Source of the DNA: Sphingobacterium sp. UBA2700
GTDB lineage: Bacteria > Bacteroidota > Bacteroidia > Sphingobacteriales > Sphingobacteriaceae
Reading direction: 5' to 3'
Assembly: GCA_002354335.1 (NCBI GenBank)
Contig: DELI01000030.1
Location: forward strand, 15,222-79,221
DNA length: 64,000 bases
Under the pieces are notes generated by a model that was given only the letters and a program-made list of their open reading frames with translations, made no database searches and was not told the DNA's origin. The position numbers and the translations under genes were made by a program. Every line of letters begins with the position of its first letter. The stretch's first letter is position 1. Of this stretch, positions 8,476 to 16,347 are shown piece after piece.

Positions 8476-9327
8476 ATGAAGAAATATATGTCGTTGGTGC
8501 TTTTTGCACATAGTATTTTCGCACTACCATTCGCTATTATCGGATTTTTCTTAGCAATAAATACAACAAGCTTCCAATTCGATTGGAAGTTATTTGTTTT
8601 AATGCTGGTCTGTATGGTCACCGCTAGGAATGCGGCGATGGCCTTTAATAGGTATTTGGATCGGGATATTGATGCGTTAAATCCACGTACAGCGGTTCGT
8701 GATATTCCCGCGGGTAGAATATCGCCAAAGCAAGCTTTGACATTTACCATAATAAACTGTTTAATATTTATGGTTGCCTGCTATTTCATTAACGCAATGT
8801 GCCTGGTATTGGCACCGGTGGCCTTGTTTGTCGTGCTATTCTATTCCTATATGAAGCGCATATCTCCATTATGCCATTTGGTATTGGGTTTAGGGTTAGG
8901 CTTGGCACCTGTCGGAGCCTATTTAGCAGTAACCGGGGCTTTCGCAATTGTTCCCATCTTTTACGGCTTGGCTGTATTAACTTGGGTTAGTGGCTTCGAC
9001 ATCATCTATGCGTTACAGGATGAAGAGTTCGACCGTGCAAATGGCTTGAATTCGATTCCTGCGAATTTCGGCGGACCGAAGGCGTTACATATTTCCGAAG
9101 TCTTACATGTATTGTCTTTTATATTTGTTAGTCTACCTGTATTCTTTATGCCTACAGGTTGGTTCTATTATATAGGATTACTTTTTTATGGAAGTTTATT
9201 AATCTACCAACATCGAATTGTGAGCCCCACAGATTTAAGTAAAGTCGACCGTGCCTTTATGACCACTAATGGTATTGCCTCAGTGGTTTTTATGGTCTTT
9301 TACCTACTGGATATCGCCTTTATATAA
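8476..9327 (+). CDS. UbiA-family prenyltransferase (menaquinone-type)
   Basis: 283 aa with about eight hydrophobic segments. Two Asp-rich Mg2+-diphosphate motifs are visible: NRYLDRDIDALNPRTAVRDI (about residues 57-76) and YALQDEEFDRANGLNSIP (about 177-194). UbiA enzymes attach a polyprenyl chain to an aromatic acceptor in the inner membrane. The sequence resembles the ubiA_other/MqnP subgroup, which fits Bacteroidota that make menaquinone rather than ubiquinone; the acceptor is an inference. Encoded 3 nt after engB. Confidence 0.88.
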   Translation: MKKYMSLVLFAHSIFALPFAIIGFFLAINTTSFQFDWKLFVLMLVCMVTARNAAMAFNRYLDRDIDALNPRTAVRDIPAGRISPKQALTFTIINCLIFMVACYFINAMCLVLAPVALFVVLFYSYMKRISPLCHLVLGLGLGLAPVGAYLAVTGAFAIVPIFYGLAVLTWVSGFDIIYALQDEEFDRANGLNSIPANFGGPKALHISEVLHVLSFIFVSLPVFFMPTGWFYYIGLLFYGSLLIYQHRIVSPTDLSKVDRAFMTTNGIASVVFMVFYLLDIAFI

Positions 9328-9423
9328 GGCATGATATTGCTCACTTTTTAGCAAATGCACATAAAATTTAATTTGCATTCCATTTTGAAATCATTTTCTT
9401 TGCATGAAATCTATTAAAAATAA

Positions 9424-11811
9424 ATGGCGAAAAATCTATTGATAGTCGAGTCTCCGGCAAAAGCAAAAACAATTGAAGGGTATTTAGGGAAGGATTTTCT
9501 TGTGAAGTCCAGCTATGGTCATATCAGAGATTTGGTAAAGACTGATGATGCAATTGATACGGAAAACAACTTTAAGCAGAAGTATGAAGTACCTGCCGAT
9601 AAGAAAGCGATTGTCAGTGAATTGAAAAAGTTGGCAAAAACTGCAGAAACAGTATGGCTAGCATCCGATGAGGACCGCGAGGGAGAGGCTATTTCATGGC
9701 ACTTATATGAAACTTTGGGTCTGAAGGATGAGAATACAAAACGTATCGTCTTTCATGAGATTACCAAGCCAGCCATTTTAAAAGCAATAGAGACGCCTAG
9801 AAAAATAGATTTCAACTTAGTAAATGCACAACAAGCACGCCGTGTATTAGATAGATTAGTGGGTTTTGAATTATCACCTGTATTGTGGAGGAAAGTTAAG
9901 CCCTCTCTTTCCGCAGGTCGGGTTCAGTCTGTTGCTGTACGTTTGATTGTAGAGCGCGAGCGTGAGATTAATAGATTTGAAGCAGAAGCATCTTATAAAG
10001 TAGTTGCGATATTTAATACAGGAAAAGCTCGTGAACAATTCAAAGCCGAATTACCACAGCGTTTCCAAACCTCTGCGGAAGCGGAGAAGTTTTTAAAAGA
10101 CTGTGTTGAAGCTAGCTTCACAGTGGGGAGCCTAGAAACTAAGCCTTCGAAAAGAACGCCTGCAGCCCCGTTTACAACCTCGACTTTGCAACAGGAAGCC
10201 AGTAGAAAGCTAGGCTTTTCGGTAGCTAGAACAATGCAGGTTGCACAGCGTTTGTATGAGGCCGGACGCATTACCTATATGCGTACCGACTCAGTGAATC
10301 TTTCTGATACAGCTTTACAGGCTGCTAGAGCAGAGATTGTAAGTGCCTACGGGGATCAATACCATAAACAAAGACAATACCGTACGAAGAGCGCAGGAGC
10401 CCAAGAGGCGCACGAGGCGATTCGTCCAACATATTTCAACGAGCACTCTATCGATGGTGACAATTCAGAGCGACGCCTTTATGAGTTGATTTGGAAAAGA
10501 TCAATCGCATCACAAATGAGCGAGGCTGAGTTCGAGAAAACGACGGCAAAGATTGATGTGTCTACACGTAAAGAAGACTTTGTTGCCACCGGAGAAGTAT
10601 TGAAATTTGATGGCTTCTTGAAAGTATATATGGAATCGACCGACGATGATCAGGATGGGTTGGATGATGGCGATTCTGAAAACAAGCTATTACCTCCATT
10701 GACGACCGGCCAGGACTTGCAGTTGAAGAATATGAACGCTACAGAGCGTTTCTCACGTCCTTCGGCTCGCTTTACGGAGGCTTCTTTGGTAAAGAAATTG
10801 GAAGAACTTGGAATCGGACGTCCTTCTACCTATGCGCCAACTATTTCGACGATCCAGAATAGAGGATATGTCGTAAAAGAGGATCGCGACGGTAAAGAAC
10901 GTGTATATGAAGTGATCAGTTTAGAGAACGGACAGGTTTCCAGTACAAAGAAAACGGAGATTACAGGTGCTGAACGCAGTAAATTATTTCCAACCGATAT
11001 CGGTGTACTGGTAAATGATTTTCTAGTTCAACACTTTAATGATATTGTCGATTACAATTTCACTGCTACGGTAGAGAAGGAGTTTGACGAAATTGCACAG
11101 GGATTTAAAGAATGGACAGACATGCTCTCGAATTTCTATGGCCCGTTCCATACGGAAGTGCAGGACACGCTTGAAAATGCAGACAGAGCAACGCACGAAC
11201 GCGAGTTAGGTGTTGATCCTGCGTCCGGAAAACCAGTGTCGGTTCGTGTAGGTCGTTTCGGACCACTTGTACAGATAGGGTCTGCTGACGATGAAGAGAA
11301 GCCTCGCTTCGCTTCTTTGCGCAAGGGCCAGATGATCGAAACGATAACCTTTGAAGAGGCGATGGATTTATTCAACTTGCCTAAGAAGGTTGGGGAATTT
11401 GAAGAGAAAGAAATGACGGTTGCAATCGGTCGTTTCGGACCTTATATTCGCCATAACAGCAGCTTCTATTCTTTACCTAAAGGAGTGGATCCTTTGGATG
11501 TCACGGAGGAGCAAGCTGTAGAGATTATTAAAGAAAAACGCCAGAAGGATAAAGATAAGATTATCAGAGTTTTTGATGAAAATCCTGAAGCAAAGATTGA
11601 AAACGGTAGATGGGGACCTTTCGTACGTTTTGGAAAGCAAAACTTAAAGATTCCGAAAGGAACGGAAGTGGAAAAGATTACCTACGAGGACGTGTTGAAA
11701 TGGGCTGAAGAGGATAGCAAAGGTGGTTCTGCAAAGAAAGCGACGAGAACTACTAAAACCACTAAAACGGCGAAGGCAGCTAAGCCAGCAGCGAAAGCAA
11801 AAAAGAAGTAA
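9424..11811 (+). CDS. topA: DNA topoisomerase I (type IA)
   Basis: 795 aa. N-terminal Toprim domain beginning LLIVESPAKAKTIEGYLG with DEDREGEA for metal binding, then the type IA core with catalytic Tyr285 in GRITYMRTDS. The C-terminus has three glycine-rich repeats (GRFGPLVQIG, GRFGPYIRH, GRWGPFVRFG) instead of the Cys4 zinc fingers of E. coli TopA, then a Lys/Ala/Thr tail that should bind DNA non-specifically. It relaxes negative supercoils. The next gene starts 3 nt after the stop. Upstream, TTTTCTTTG near 9391-9402 is an imperfect promoter match. Confidence 0.97.
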   Translation: MAKNLLIVESPAKAKTIEGYLGKDFLVKSSYGHIRDLVKTDDAIDTENNFKQKYEVPADKKAIVSELKKLAKTAETVWLASDEDREGEAISWHLYETLGLKDENTKRIVFHEITKPAILKAIETPRKIDFNLVNAQQARRVLDRLVGFELSPVLWRKVKPSLSAGRVQSVAVRLIVEREREINRFEAEASYKVVAIFNTGKAREQFKAELPQRFQTSAEAEKFLKDCVEASFTVGSLETKPSKRTPAAPFTTSTLQQEASRKLGFSVARTMQVAQRLYEAGRITYMRTDSVNLSDTALQAARAEIVSAYGDQYHKQRQYRTKSAGAQEAHEAIRPTYFNEHSIDGDNSERRLYELIWKRSIASQMSEAEFEKTTAKIDVSTRKEDFVATGEVLKFDGFLKVYMESTDDDQDGLDDGDSENKLLPPLTTGQDLQLKNMNATERFSRPSARFTEASLVKKLEELGIGRPSTYAPTISTIQNRGYVVKEDRDGKERVYEVISLENGQVSSTKKTEITGAERSKLFPTDIGVLVNDFLVQHFNDIVDYNFTATVEKEFDEIAQGFKEWTDMLSNFYGPFHTEVQDTLENADRATHERELGVDPASGKPVSVRVGRFGPLVQIGSADDEEKPRFASLRKGQMIETITFEEAMDLFNLPKKVGEFEEKEMTVAIGRFGPYIRHNSSFYSLPKGVDPLDVTEEQAVEIIKEKRQKDKDKIIRVFDENPEAKIENGRWGPFVRFGKQNLKIPKGTEVEKITYEDVLKWAEEDSKGGSAKKATRTTKTTKTAKAAKPAAKAKKK

Positions 11812-11814
11812 GCT

Positions 11815-12228
11815 ATGAAAAAAGACTTACCTTTAAACATCGTTGAAGACATCTCGATTGCGGTCGTATTAGAGTCTGAGGCACCCGGGGCGAAGGTTTG
11901 GAATGTGTATCTGATCAACGAGAAGGATAAGGCGATCCAGAATGTGTTGGTATCTTCCAAAGGGTATGGTGAGAAGGATGGTCGCAAGGTGATTACGACA
12001 ACCTTACGCCACTTTATAGGTGATATGGACGCTCATTCATCGCAAAAGATTGAAGCTATTGATATTCAAGTTTTTGGTTTAACCAATGAATATTGGTTAA
12101 GCTATTATATCGAGGGTGTAATCTATGATAAAAAGTATATTTTCCTGCCAGACAGTATTGTTGATGAGAATCTGATCAAGATTCCATTAGTCAATAAGCC
12201 CGGCGTAATGATCGGAGGAACAAACTAA
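11815..12228 (+). CDS. Conserved hypothetical protein between topA and cmk
   Basis: 137 aa, soluble, no signal peptide or membrane segment, rich in beta-strand-like stretches (IAVVLESEAPGAKVWNVYLI; IDIQVFGLTNEYWLSYYIEG). I recognise no domain. It starts 3 nt after topA and its stop overlaps the cmk ATG (TAATG at 12226-12230), so it is translationally coupled in a topA-hyp-cmk operon. Such placement suggests a housekeeping role, but no function can be assigned. Confidence 0.8.
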   Translation: MKKDLPLNIVEDISIAVVLESEAPGAKVWNVYLINEKDKAIQNVLVSSKGYGEKDGRKVITTTLRHFIGDMDAHSSQKIEAIDIQVFGLTNEYWLSYYIEGVIYDKKYIFLPDSIVDENLIKIPLVNKPGVMIGGTN

Positions 12229-12911
12229 TGAAAAATGGCAACTTCGTGATTGCAATAGATGGATTCTCATCTTGTGGTAAAAGTACCGTGGCAAAAGCTT
12301 TAGCGAAGAAATTGAACTTTGTGTTTGTAGATAGCGGGGCGATGTATCGCGCCGTAACGCTATATTTCCAACGTAATAATATTAGCCTGAGTGATGACGC
12401 TGCGATTAAATCGGCTATTGAAAACATCCATATCGATTTAGTTCCTCTCGCGGATAAAACGCAGGTACTCTTAAATGGTGAAGATGTATCTGATGCAATC
12501 CGAACGATGGAAGTGTCGGAATATGTGAGTGAGGTTAGTGCAATTAAAGCTGTTCGCCATGCAATGGTAAAGCAGCAGCAAGCCTTAGGGGCAAAGCGTA
12601 ACATCGTGATGGACGGTCGCGATATCGGAACAACCGTATTTCCAAATGCTGATTTAAAAGTTTTCATGACGGCTAGTCCTCAAGTTCGTGCGGAAAGAAG
12701 ATTTGCAGAGCTTACTGCAAAAGGAGAGGTCATCACCATGGAAGAGGTGAAAGATAATCTGTCCCACCGTGACCATATTGATAGCACCAGAGAAGAAAGT
12801 CCGTTAAGACAGGCAGATGATGCTGTTGTATTAGACAATAGCGAATTAAATCAAGAAGAACAATTAGCGTTTGTTGTTGACTTGGTCAACAAAAGAATGC
12901 AAACCGCATAA
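12228..12911 (+). CDS. cmk: Cytidylate kinase
   Basis: 227 aa. P-loop DGFSSCGKST (residues 11-20), FVDSGAMYRAV motif, the CMP-binding region around IVMDGRDIGTTVFPNADLKVF, and the LID segment SHRDHIDSTREESPLR. Phosphorylates CMP/dCMP with ATP, feeding nucleotide pools. The ATG overlaps the previous stop by one base. Transcription ends at a strong hairpin 4 nt past the stop. Confidence 0.97.
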   Translation: MKNGNFVIAIDGFSSCGKSTVAKALAKKLNFVFVDSGAMYRAVTLYFQRNNISLSDDAAIKSAIENIHIDLVPLADKTQVLLNGEDVSDAIRTMEVSEYVSEVSAIKAVRHAMVKQQQALGAKRNIVMDGRDIGTTVFPNADLKVFMTASPQVRAERRFAELTAKGEVITMEEVKDNLSHRDHIDSTREESPLRQADDAVVLDNSELNQEEQLAFVVDLVNKRMQTA

Positions 12912-12914
12912 AAA

Positions 12915-12944
12915 AAGCTGGCTTATTCATAAGCCAGCTTTTTT
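12915..12944. terminator. Bidirectional terminator between cmk and a convergent gene
   Basis: AAGCTGGCTTAT (12915-12926) pairs perfectly with ATAAGCCAGCTT (12929-12940), with an A-run before and a T-run after. It can serve cmk on the plus strand and the 97-aa gene on the minus strand. Confidence 0.9.
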
Positions 12945-12945
12945 C

Positions 12946-13239
12946 CTATTTCATATTGTCAATTTCGTTTTGTTCACGAAGCTTGTCAATATTGTTTTTC
13001 TCACCAAAATCATCGGTCTTAGTTTGAAATGCTTCCAATATCTCTCGGATAGCCTCGGAGTTATCAGCAGTACGCTGATAAATTTCAGGGATTTTTTTCT
13101 CAATAGTCTTATCGCCCAATTCGATATTGTCGACTTCTACTTTTGCAATCTTTTCTAAAACTGCTTGTTGACTATTTCTAATGTCTTCCAATTCCCTGGA
13201 TATTTTCTCCATTAAGTCAAATTTCTTCAATTTATCCAT
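12946..13239 (-). CDS. Small coiled-coil hypothetical protein
   Basis: 97 aa, highly charged (Lys, Glu, Asp), no membrane segment, with heptad-like hydrophobic spacing through most of its length (DLMEKISRELEDIRN; LEKIAKVEVDNIELG), so probably a helical coiled coil. No family recognised. Monocistronic, convergent with cmk and sharing its terminator. The ATG at 13239 is the first start in frame; no canonical promoter is seen. Confidence 0.65.
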   Translation of the reverse strand: MDKLKKFDLMEKISRELEDIRNSQQAVLEKIAKVEVDNIELGDKTIEKKIPEIYQRTADNSEAIREILEAFQTKTDDFGEKNNIDKLREQNEIDNMK

Positions 13240-13418
13240 AAATTCTACTTCATTAGTTTATAATATATAAACGTGCCAGCCGCAATTTTGTTTTAAGATC
13301 TTTGGTATTAACGTTTTTTAAGTATTCTTTGTAACCCTTTAGCCAATCGAGTTATCTGTGCCTATGTTTATAATCAATTACTTAATGAACATAGAAATCA
13401 CAAGTTCATAATAGTGCA

Positions 13419-13442
13419 AAAAAAAAGACCCTATACAGGGCC
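13419..13442 (-). terminator. Terminator after the aminotransferase gene
   Basis: On the minus strand GGCCCT-GTAT-AGGGTC forms a short hairpin followed by nine T. It lies just beyond the heptad array that starts at the aminotransferase stop codon. Confidence 0.75.
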
Positions 13443-13472
13443 TTAAGTCTTATATCTAAAGTCTAATATCTA
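13443..13472 (-). repeat. TAGNNNT heptad array (module C) at the aminotransferase stop
   Basis: Minus strand from the stop codon: TAGATAT, TAGACTT, TAGATAT, AAGACTT, AAGGCCC. The stop TAG (13472-13470) is unit 1, and the array runs directly into the terminator stem. Confidence 0.8.
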
Positions 13473-14660
13473 CTTATTGTATGCTTTCAAGCCTTCTTCC
13501 AGACAAACTAGTGCCTTTTTTAGATCATCTTGATTTAACACATAGGCAAGACGAACTTCATTCTGGCCAGCGCCTGGAGTAGAGTAGAAACCTGTAGCAG
13601 GTGCCATCATCACCGTTTCATTGTTGTAATCAAACTTCTCTAACATCCATTGGCAGAATTTATCTGCATTGTCAATCGGAAGCTTAGCAACTACGTAAAA
13701 GGCACCTCCTGGATTAGGACAGAACACACCATCAATGTTGTTTAGTCCCTTTACTAAGACATCTCTTCTTGCTGTATACTCTTTAGATACCGCTTCGAAA
13801 TAGCTATCCGGAGTATCGACAGCAGCCTCGCCCGCAATTTGTCCTTCCAAGGATGGACTTAAACGTGCTTGAGCAAACTTTAAGCAAGTTTGATATAGCT
13901 CTTTGTTTTTGGTGATGATACAGCCGATACGAGCACCACATGCAGAGTAACGTTTAGAAACGGTGTCAAACACAACAACGTTCTGCTCTAAACCTTCCAA
14001 GTGCATTGGTGACAAGAACTCACGCCCGTCATAACAGAACTCACGATAAGCTTCGTCGGAGAACAGGTAAAGATCATATTTCAAGCATAGCTCGCGCAAT
14101 GCCTCAAGTTCTTCACGTGAGTAAAGGTATCCCGTTGGGTTATTTGGATTACAGATTGCAATAGCCTTCGTTTTCTCCGTGATTACCTTTTCGAACTCCG
14201 CGATAGACGGCAAAGCAAAGCCATTGTCTATATACGACATAATAGGCTTTACAATAATATCTGCAGAGCAGGCAAATCCATTATAATTGGCATAGAACGG
14301 CTCCGGGATGATAACCTCTTCACCTGGGTTTAAACAAGCCTGCATAGCAATTGTGATTGCTTCAGAACCTCCATTGGTTACTAGGATATCACTTGGCGTG
14401 ATGTTATAGTTAAGTTTGTTATAATACTCCGCCAATTTCGTGCGATACGATAGAGTCCCCTCCGAAGCAGTATATGCCCATACTTTGAAATCAATATTCT
14501 TCAAAGCGTTTAACATGACTTCAGGAGTCTCGATATCTGGCTGACCAATATTTAGATGATAGATCTTTTTTCCATCTCTTTTAGCCTGATCGGCAAATGG
14601 TGTAAGCTTTCTAATGGGTGACGCAGGCATTTGTATGCCCTTTTGAGAGATTGTTGGCAT
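13470..14660 (-). CDS. PLP-dependent class I/II aminotransferase
   Basis: 396 aa, aspartate-aminotransferase fold. Substrate/PLP motifs: NIGQPDIETPE near the N-terminus, CNPNNPTGYLYS, and the Schiff-base Lys in FDTVSKRYSACGARIG. It transfers amino groups between an amino acid and a 2-oxo acid; aspartate or an aromatic/branched substrate are all possible. An open frame extends ten codons upstream to a TTG at 14690, but that TTG is part of a TAAATTTG promoter element, so I start at the ATG at 14660 (MPTISQKG). Confidence 0.92.
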   Translation of the reverse strand: MPTISQKGIQMPASPIRKLTPFADQAKRDGKKIYHLNIGQPDIETPEVMLNALKNIDFKVWAYTASEGTLSYRTKLAEYYNKLNYNITPSDILVTNGGSEAITIAMQACLNPGEEVIIPEPFYANYNGFACSADIIVKPIMSYIDNGFALPSIAEFEKVITEKTKAIAICNPNNPTGYLYSREELEALRELCLKYDLYLFSDEAYREFCYDGREFLSPMHLEGLEQNVVVFDTVSKRYSACGARIGCIITKNKELYQTCLKFAQARLSPSLEGQIAGEAAVDTPDSYFEAVSKEYTARRDVLVKGLNNIDGVFCPNPGGAFYVVAKLPIDNADKFCQWMLEKFDYNNETVMMAPATGFYSTPGAGQNEVRLAYVLNQDDLKKALVCLEEGLKAYNK

Positions 14661-14687
14661 TATAATTTGTTTTCGTTTTGACTGCGT

Positions 14688-14695
14688 CAAATTTA
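14688..14695 (-). promoter_or_regulatory. -7 promoter element of the aminotransferase gene
   Basis: TAAATTTG on the minus strand, 27 nt upstream of the ATG at 14660. It settles the start because the alternative TTG start lies inside the promoter. Confidence 0.6.
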
Positions 14696-14781
14696 CGAAT
14701 AATCTTCGAAGGAAAGGTTATAAATAACGAAGCCATTCTGTTTATAGAATGGCTTCGCTAAATAATATTCTAGATATCGTT

Positions 14782-15156
14782 TTATTCTACTATACCTTTT
14801 ATCGTCAAAGTTTTAACAGGAGTCTTTGTATTTGATTTTACGATGAAAGACTTCGTAAAAGGCCCTTTGGTTTCCGCATTGAAAGTTACTTTAATGGTTC
14901 CTGCTTCACCTGGTTTTACTGGGCTTTTTGTAAACTCTGCTACTGAACATCCACAAGTAGGTTGAACGTCAGCAATTATGATTGGTTCATCGCCAGCATT
15001 GTTGAACTTATATTCGAAAGAAACTGGTTTGCCTGCTGGAATTCTTCCAAAGTCATGCGTCTCTTTTTCGAACTTAAATTCTGCCGCCAACATTGTCATT
15101 GCTGTTAAACTAATAAACGCAATTACCACCGCACATATACTTGTAATTTTTTTCAT
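14782..15156 (-). CDS. DUF1573 domain protein, secreted
   Basis: 124 aa: a signal peptide (MKKITSICAVVIAFISLTAM...), then a DUF1573 immunoglobulin-like beta-sandwich beginning EKETHDFGRIPAGKPVSFEY, with the conserved block ADVQPTCGCSVAEF and the final KTLTIKGIVE strand. DUF1573 proteins are very common periplasmic or surface proteins in Bacteroidota, usually of unknown role. A TAGATTTG promoter element lies at 15206-15199. Monocistronic. Confidence 0.92.
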   Translation of the reverse strand: MKKITSICAVVIAFISLTAMTMLAAEFKFEKETHDFGRIPAGKPVSFEYKFNNAGDEPIIIADVQPTCGCSVAEFTKSPVKPGEAGTIKVTFNAETKGPFTKSFIVKSNTKTPVKTLTIKGIVE

Positions 15157-15198
15157 TGCTTCAATTTGTTTAGTTGTTTTTTATTTACTTGTAATACT

Positions 15199-15206
15199 CA
15201 AATCTA
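15199..15206 (-). promoter_or_regulatory. -7 promoter element of the DUF1573 gene
   Basis: TAGATTTG on the minus strand, 42 nt upstream of the ATG at 15156. Confidence 0.5.
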
Positions 15207-15277
15207 AGACCAATTTTATAAAAAACCAGCCTATAGCATACAGATTTGCTTAAATCAACAATAATATTACAAAAACT

Positions 15278-16243
15278 TTAAATGATTCCTTCTTTCAGAA
15301 TATCCTGAATATGAATAATTCCTGCATATTTCCCCTCATCCGTTACGACCAATTGAGAAATGCTAAACTGACGCATGGTATGTAAAGCATTCACAGCCAA
15401 TTCATTCCTGTCAATAGTCTTCGGGTTAAGACTCATGATGTCCTTGGCGCTCAAACGGGAGATATCCTCATGTTTTTCAAGCATACGTCGAATATCCCCA
15501 TCCGTAATAATTCCGAGGATCTTATCATCCTCTAATACCACCGTCGCCCCCAAACGAAACTTCGTAATCGATATAATCACATTTCGGATGTCCATCGTAG
15601 GTTCGACGATTGGAAGACCATTATTGTCTGACAAGTCGCCCACGCGTAAGTAAAGCTGCTTTCCTAAGGCGCCACCTGGATGGTATTTCGCGAAATCACG
15701 ATCGGAGAATTGTCTTTCCGTTTGTAAAGCTACAGCGATAGCATCTCCCATAGCAAGCTGAACAGTCGTACTTGTCGTAGGGGCTAGGTTATTGGGGCAA
15801 GCCTCGCGCGTAATCGTCGTATCCAAGATATAATCAGCTTGTTCGGCAAGGAAGGAATTTCGGTTTCCAACAATTGCCACTAGCTTATTGTTGGTTTGTT
15901 TTAGGAAGGGTACTAGCACTTTAATCTCTGGTGTATTACCACTTTTGGAGATGGCAATAATCAAATCCTCTTGCTGAATGATTCCTAAATCGCCATGTAT
16001 CGCGTCTGCTGCGTGCATGAAAATTGACGGTGTACCTGTAGAATTTAAGGTCGCGACAATCTTCTGCGCAATAATCGCGCTCTTACCGATTCCCGTAATG
16101 ATTACTCGGCCATTTAAACTAAGTATTGATTCAACAACCTTAACAAAATCATCATCAATTCTTTCTGATAATGCAAGGATGTTTTTCGCCTCTAATTCAA
16201 AGGTGTTCACGGCAACCTTTTTGATATCTGTATTGTTTTTCAC
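15278..16243 (-). CDS. kdsD: Arabinose-5-phosphate isomerase (KdsD/KpsF family)
   Basis: 321 aa: SIS domain (about residues 30-165) with ITGIGKSAIIAQKIVATLNS and HGDLGIIQ, then two CBS domains (about 200-320). Converts ribulose-5-phosphate to arabinose-5-phosphate, the first step to Kdo for lipopolysaccharide. KdsA, the next Kdo enzyme, is encoded nearby at 18547 on the other strand. The start is a GTG at 16243; no ATG occurs before the SIS domain. A TATTTTTG element lies 37 nt upstream. Confidence 0.95.
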   Translation of the reverse strand: MKNNTDIKKVAVNTFELEAKNILALSERIDDDFVKVVESILSLNGRVIITGIGKSAIIAQKIVATLNSTGTPSIFMHAADAIHGDLGIIQQEDLIIAISKSGNTPEIKVLVPFLKQTNNKLVAIVGNRNSFLAEQADYILDTTITREACPNNLAPTTSTTVQLAMGDAIAVALQTERQFSDRDFAKYHPGGALGKQLYLRVGDLSDNNGLPIVEPTMDIRNVIISITKFRLGATVVLEDDKILGIITDGDIRRMLEKHEDISRLSAKDIMSLNPKTIDRNELAVNALHTMRQFSISQLVVTDEGKYAGIIHIQDILKEGII

Positions 16244-16280
16244 GTAAAATTTACTTATTTTTATTCTTCAATTTACATCA

Positions 16281-16288
16281 CAAAAATA
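16281..16288 (-). promoter_or_regulatory. -7 promoter element of kdsD
   Basis: TATTTTTG on the minus strand in the divergent kdsD-recQ spacer; no clear -33 partner. Confidence 0.5.
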
Positions 16289-16347
16289 CACTATTTGGGG
16301 CGTATTCCTAATGTTGTAAAGTCATCTAATTTAACATCGCTAGGTGA

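Noticed and set aside
14661..14690. TTG start ten codons upstream of the aminotransferase
   Set aside because: The TTG is part of a TAAATTTG promoter element, so it should not be transcribed as coding sequence.
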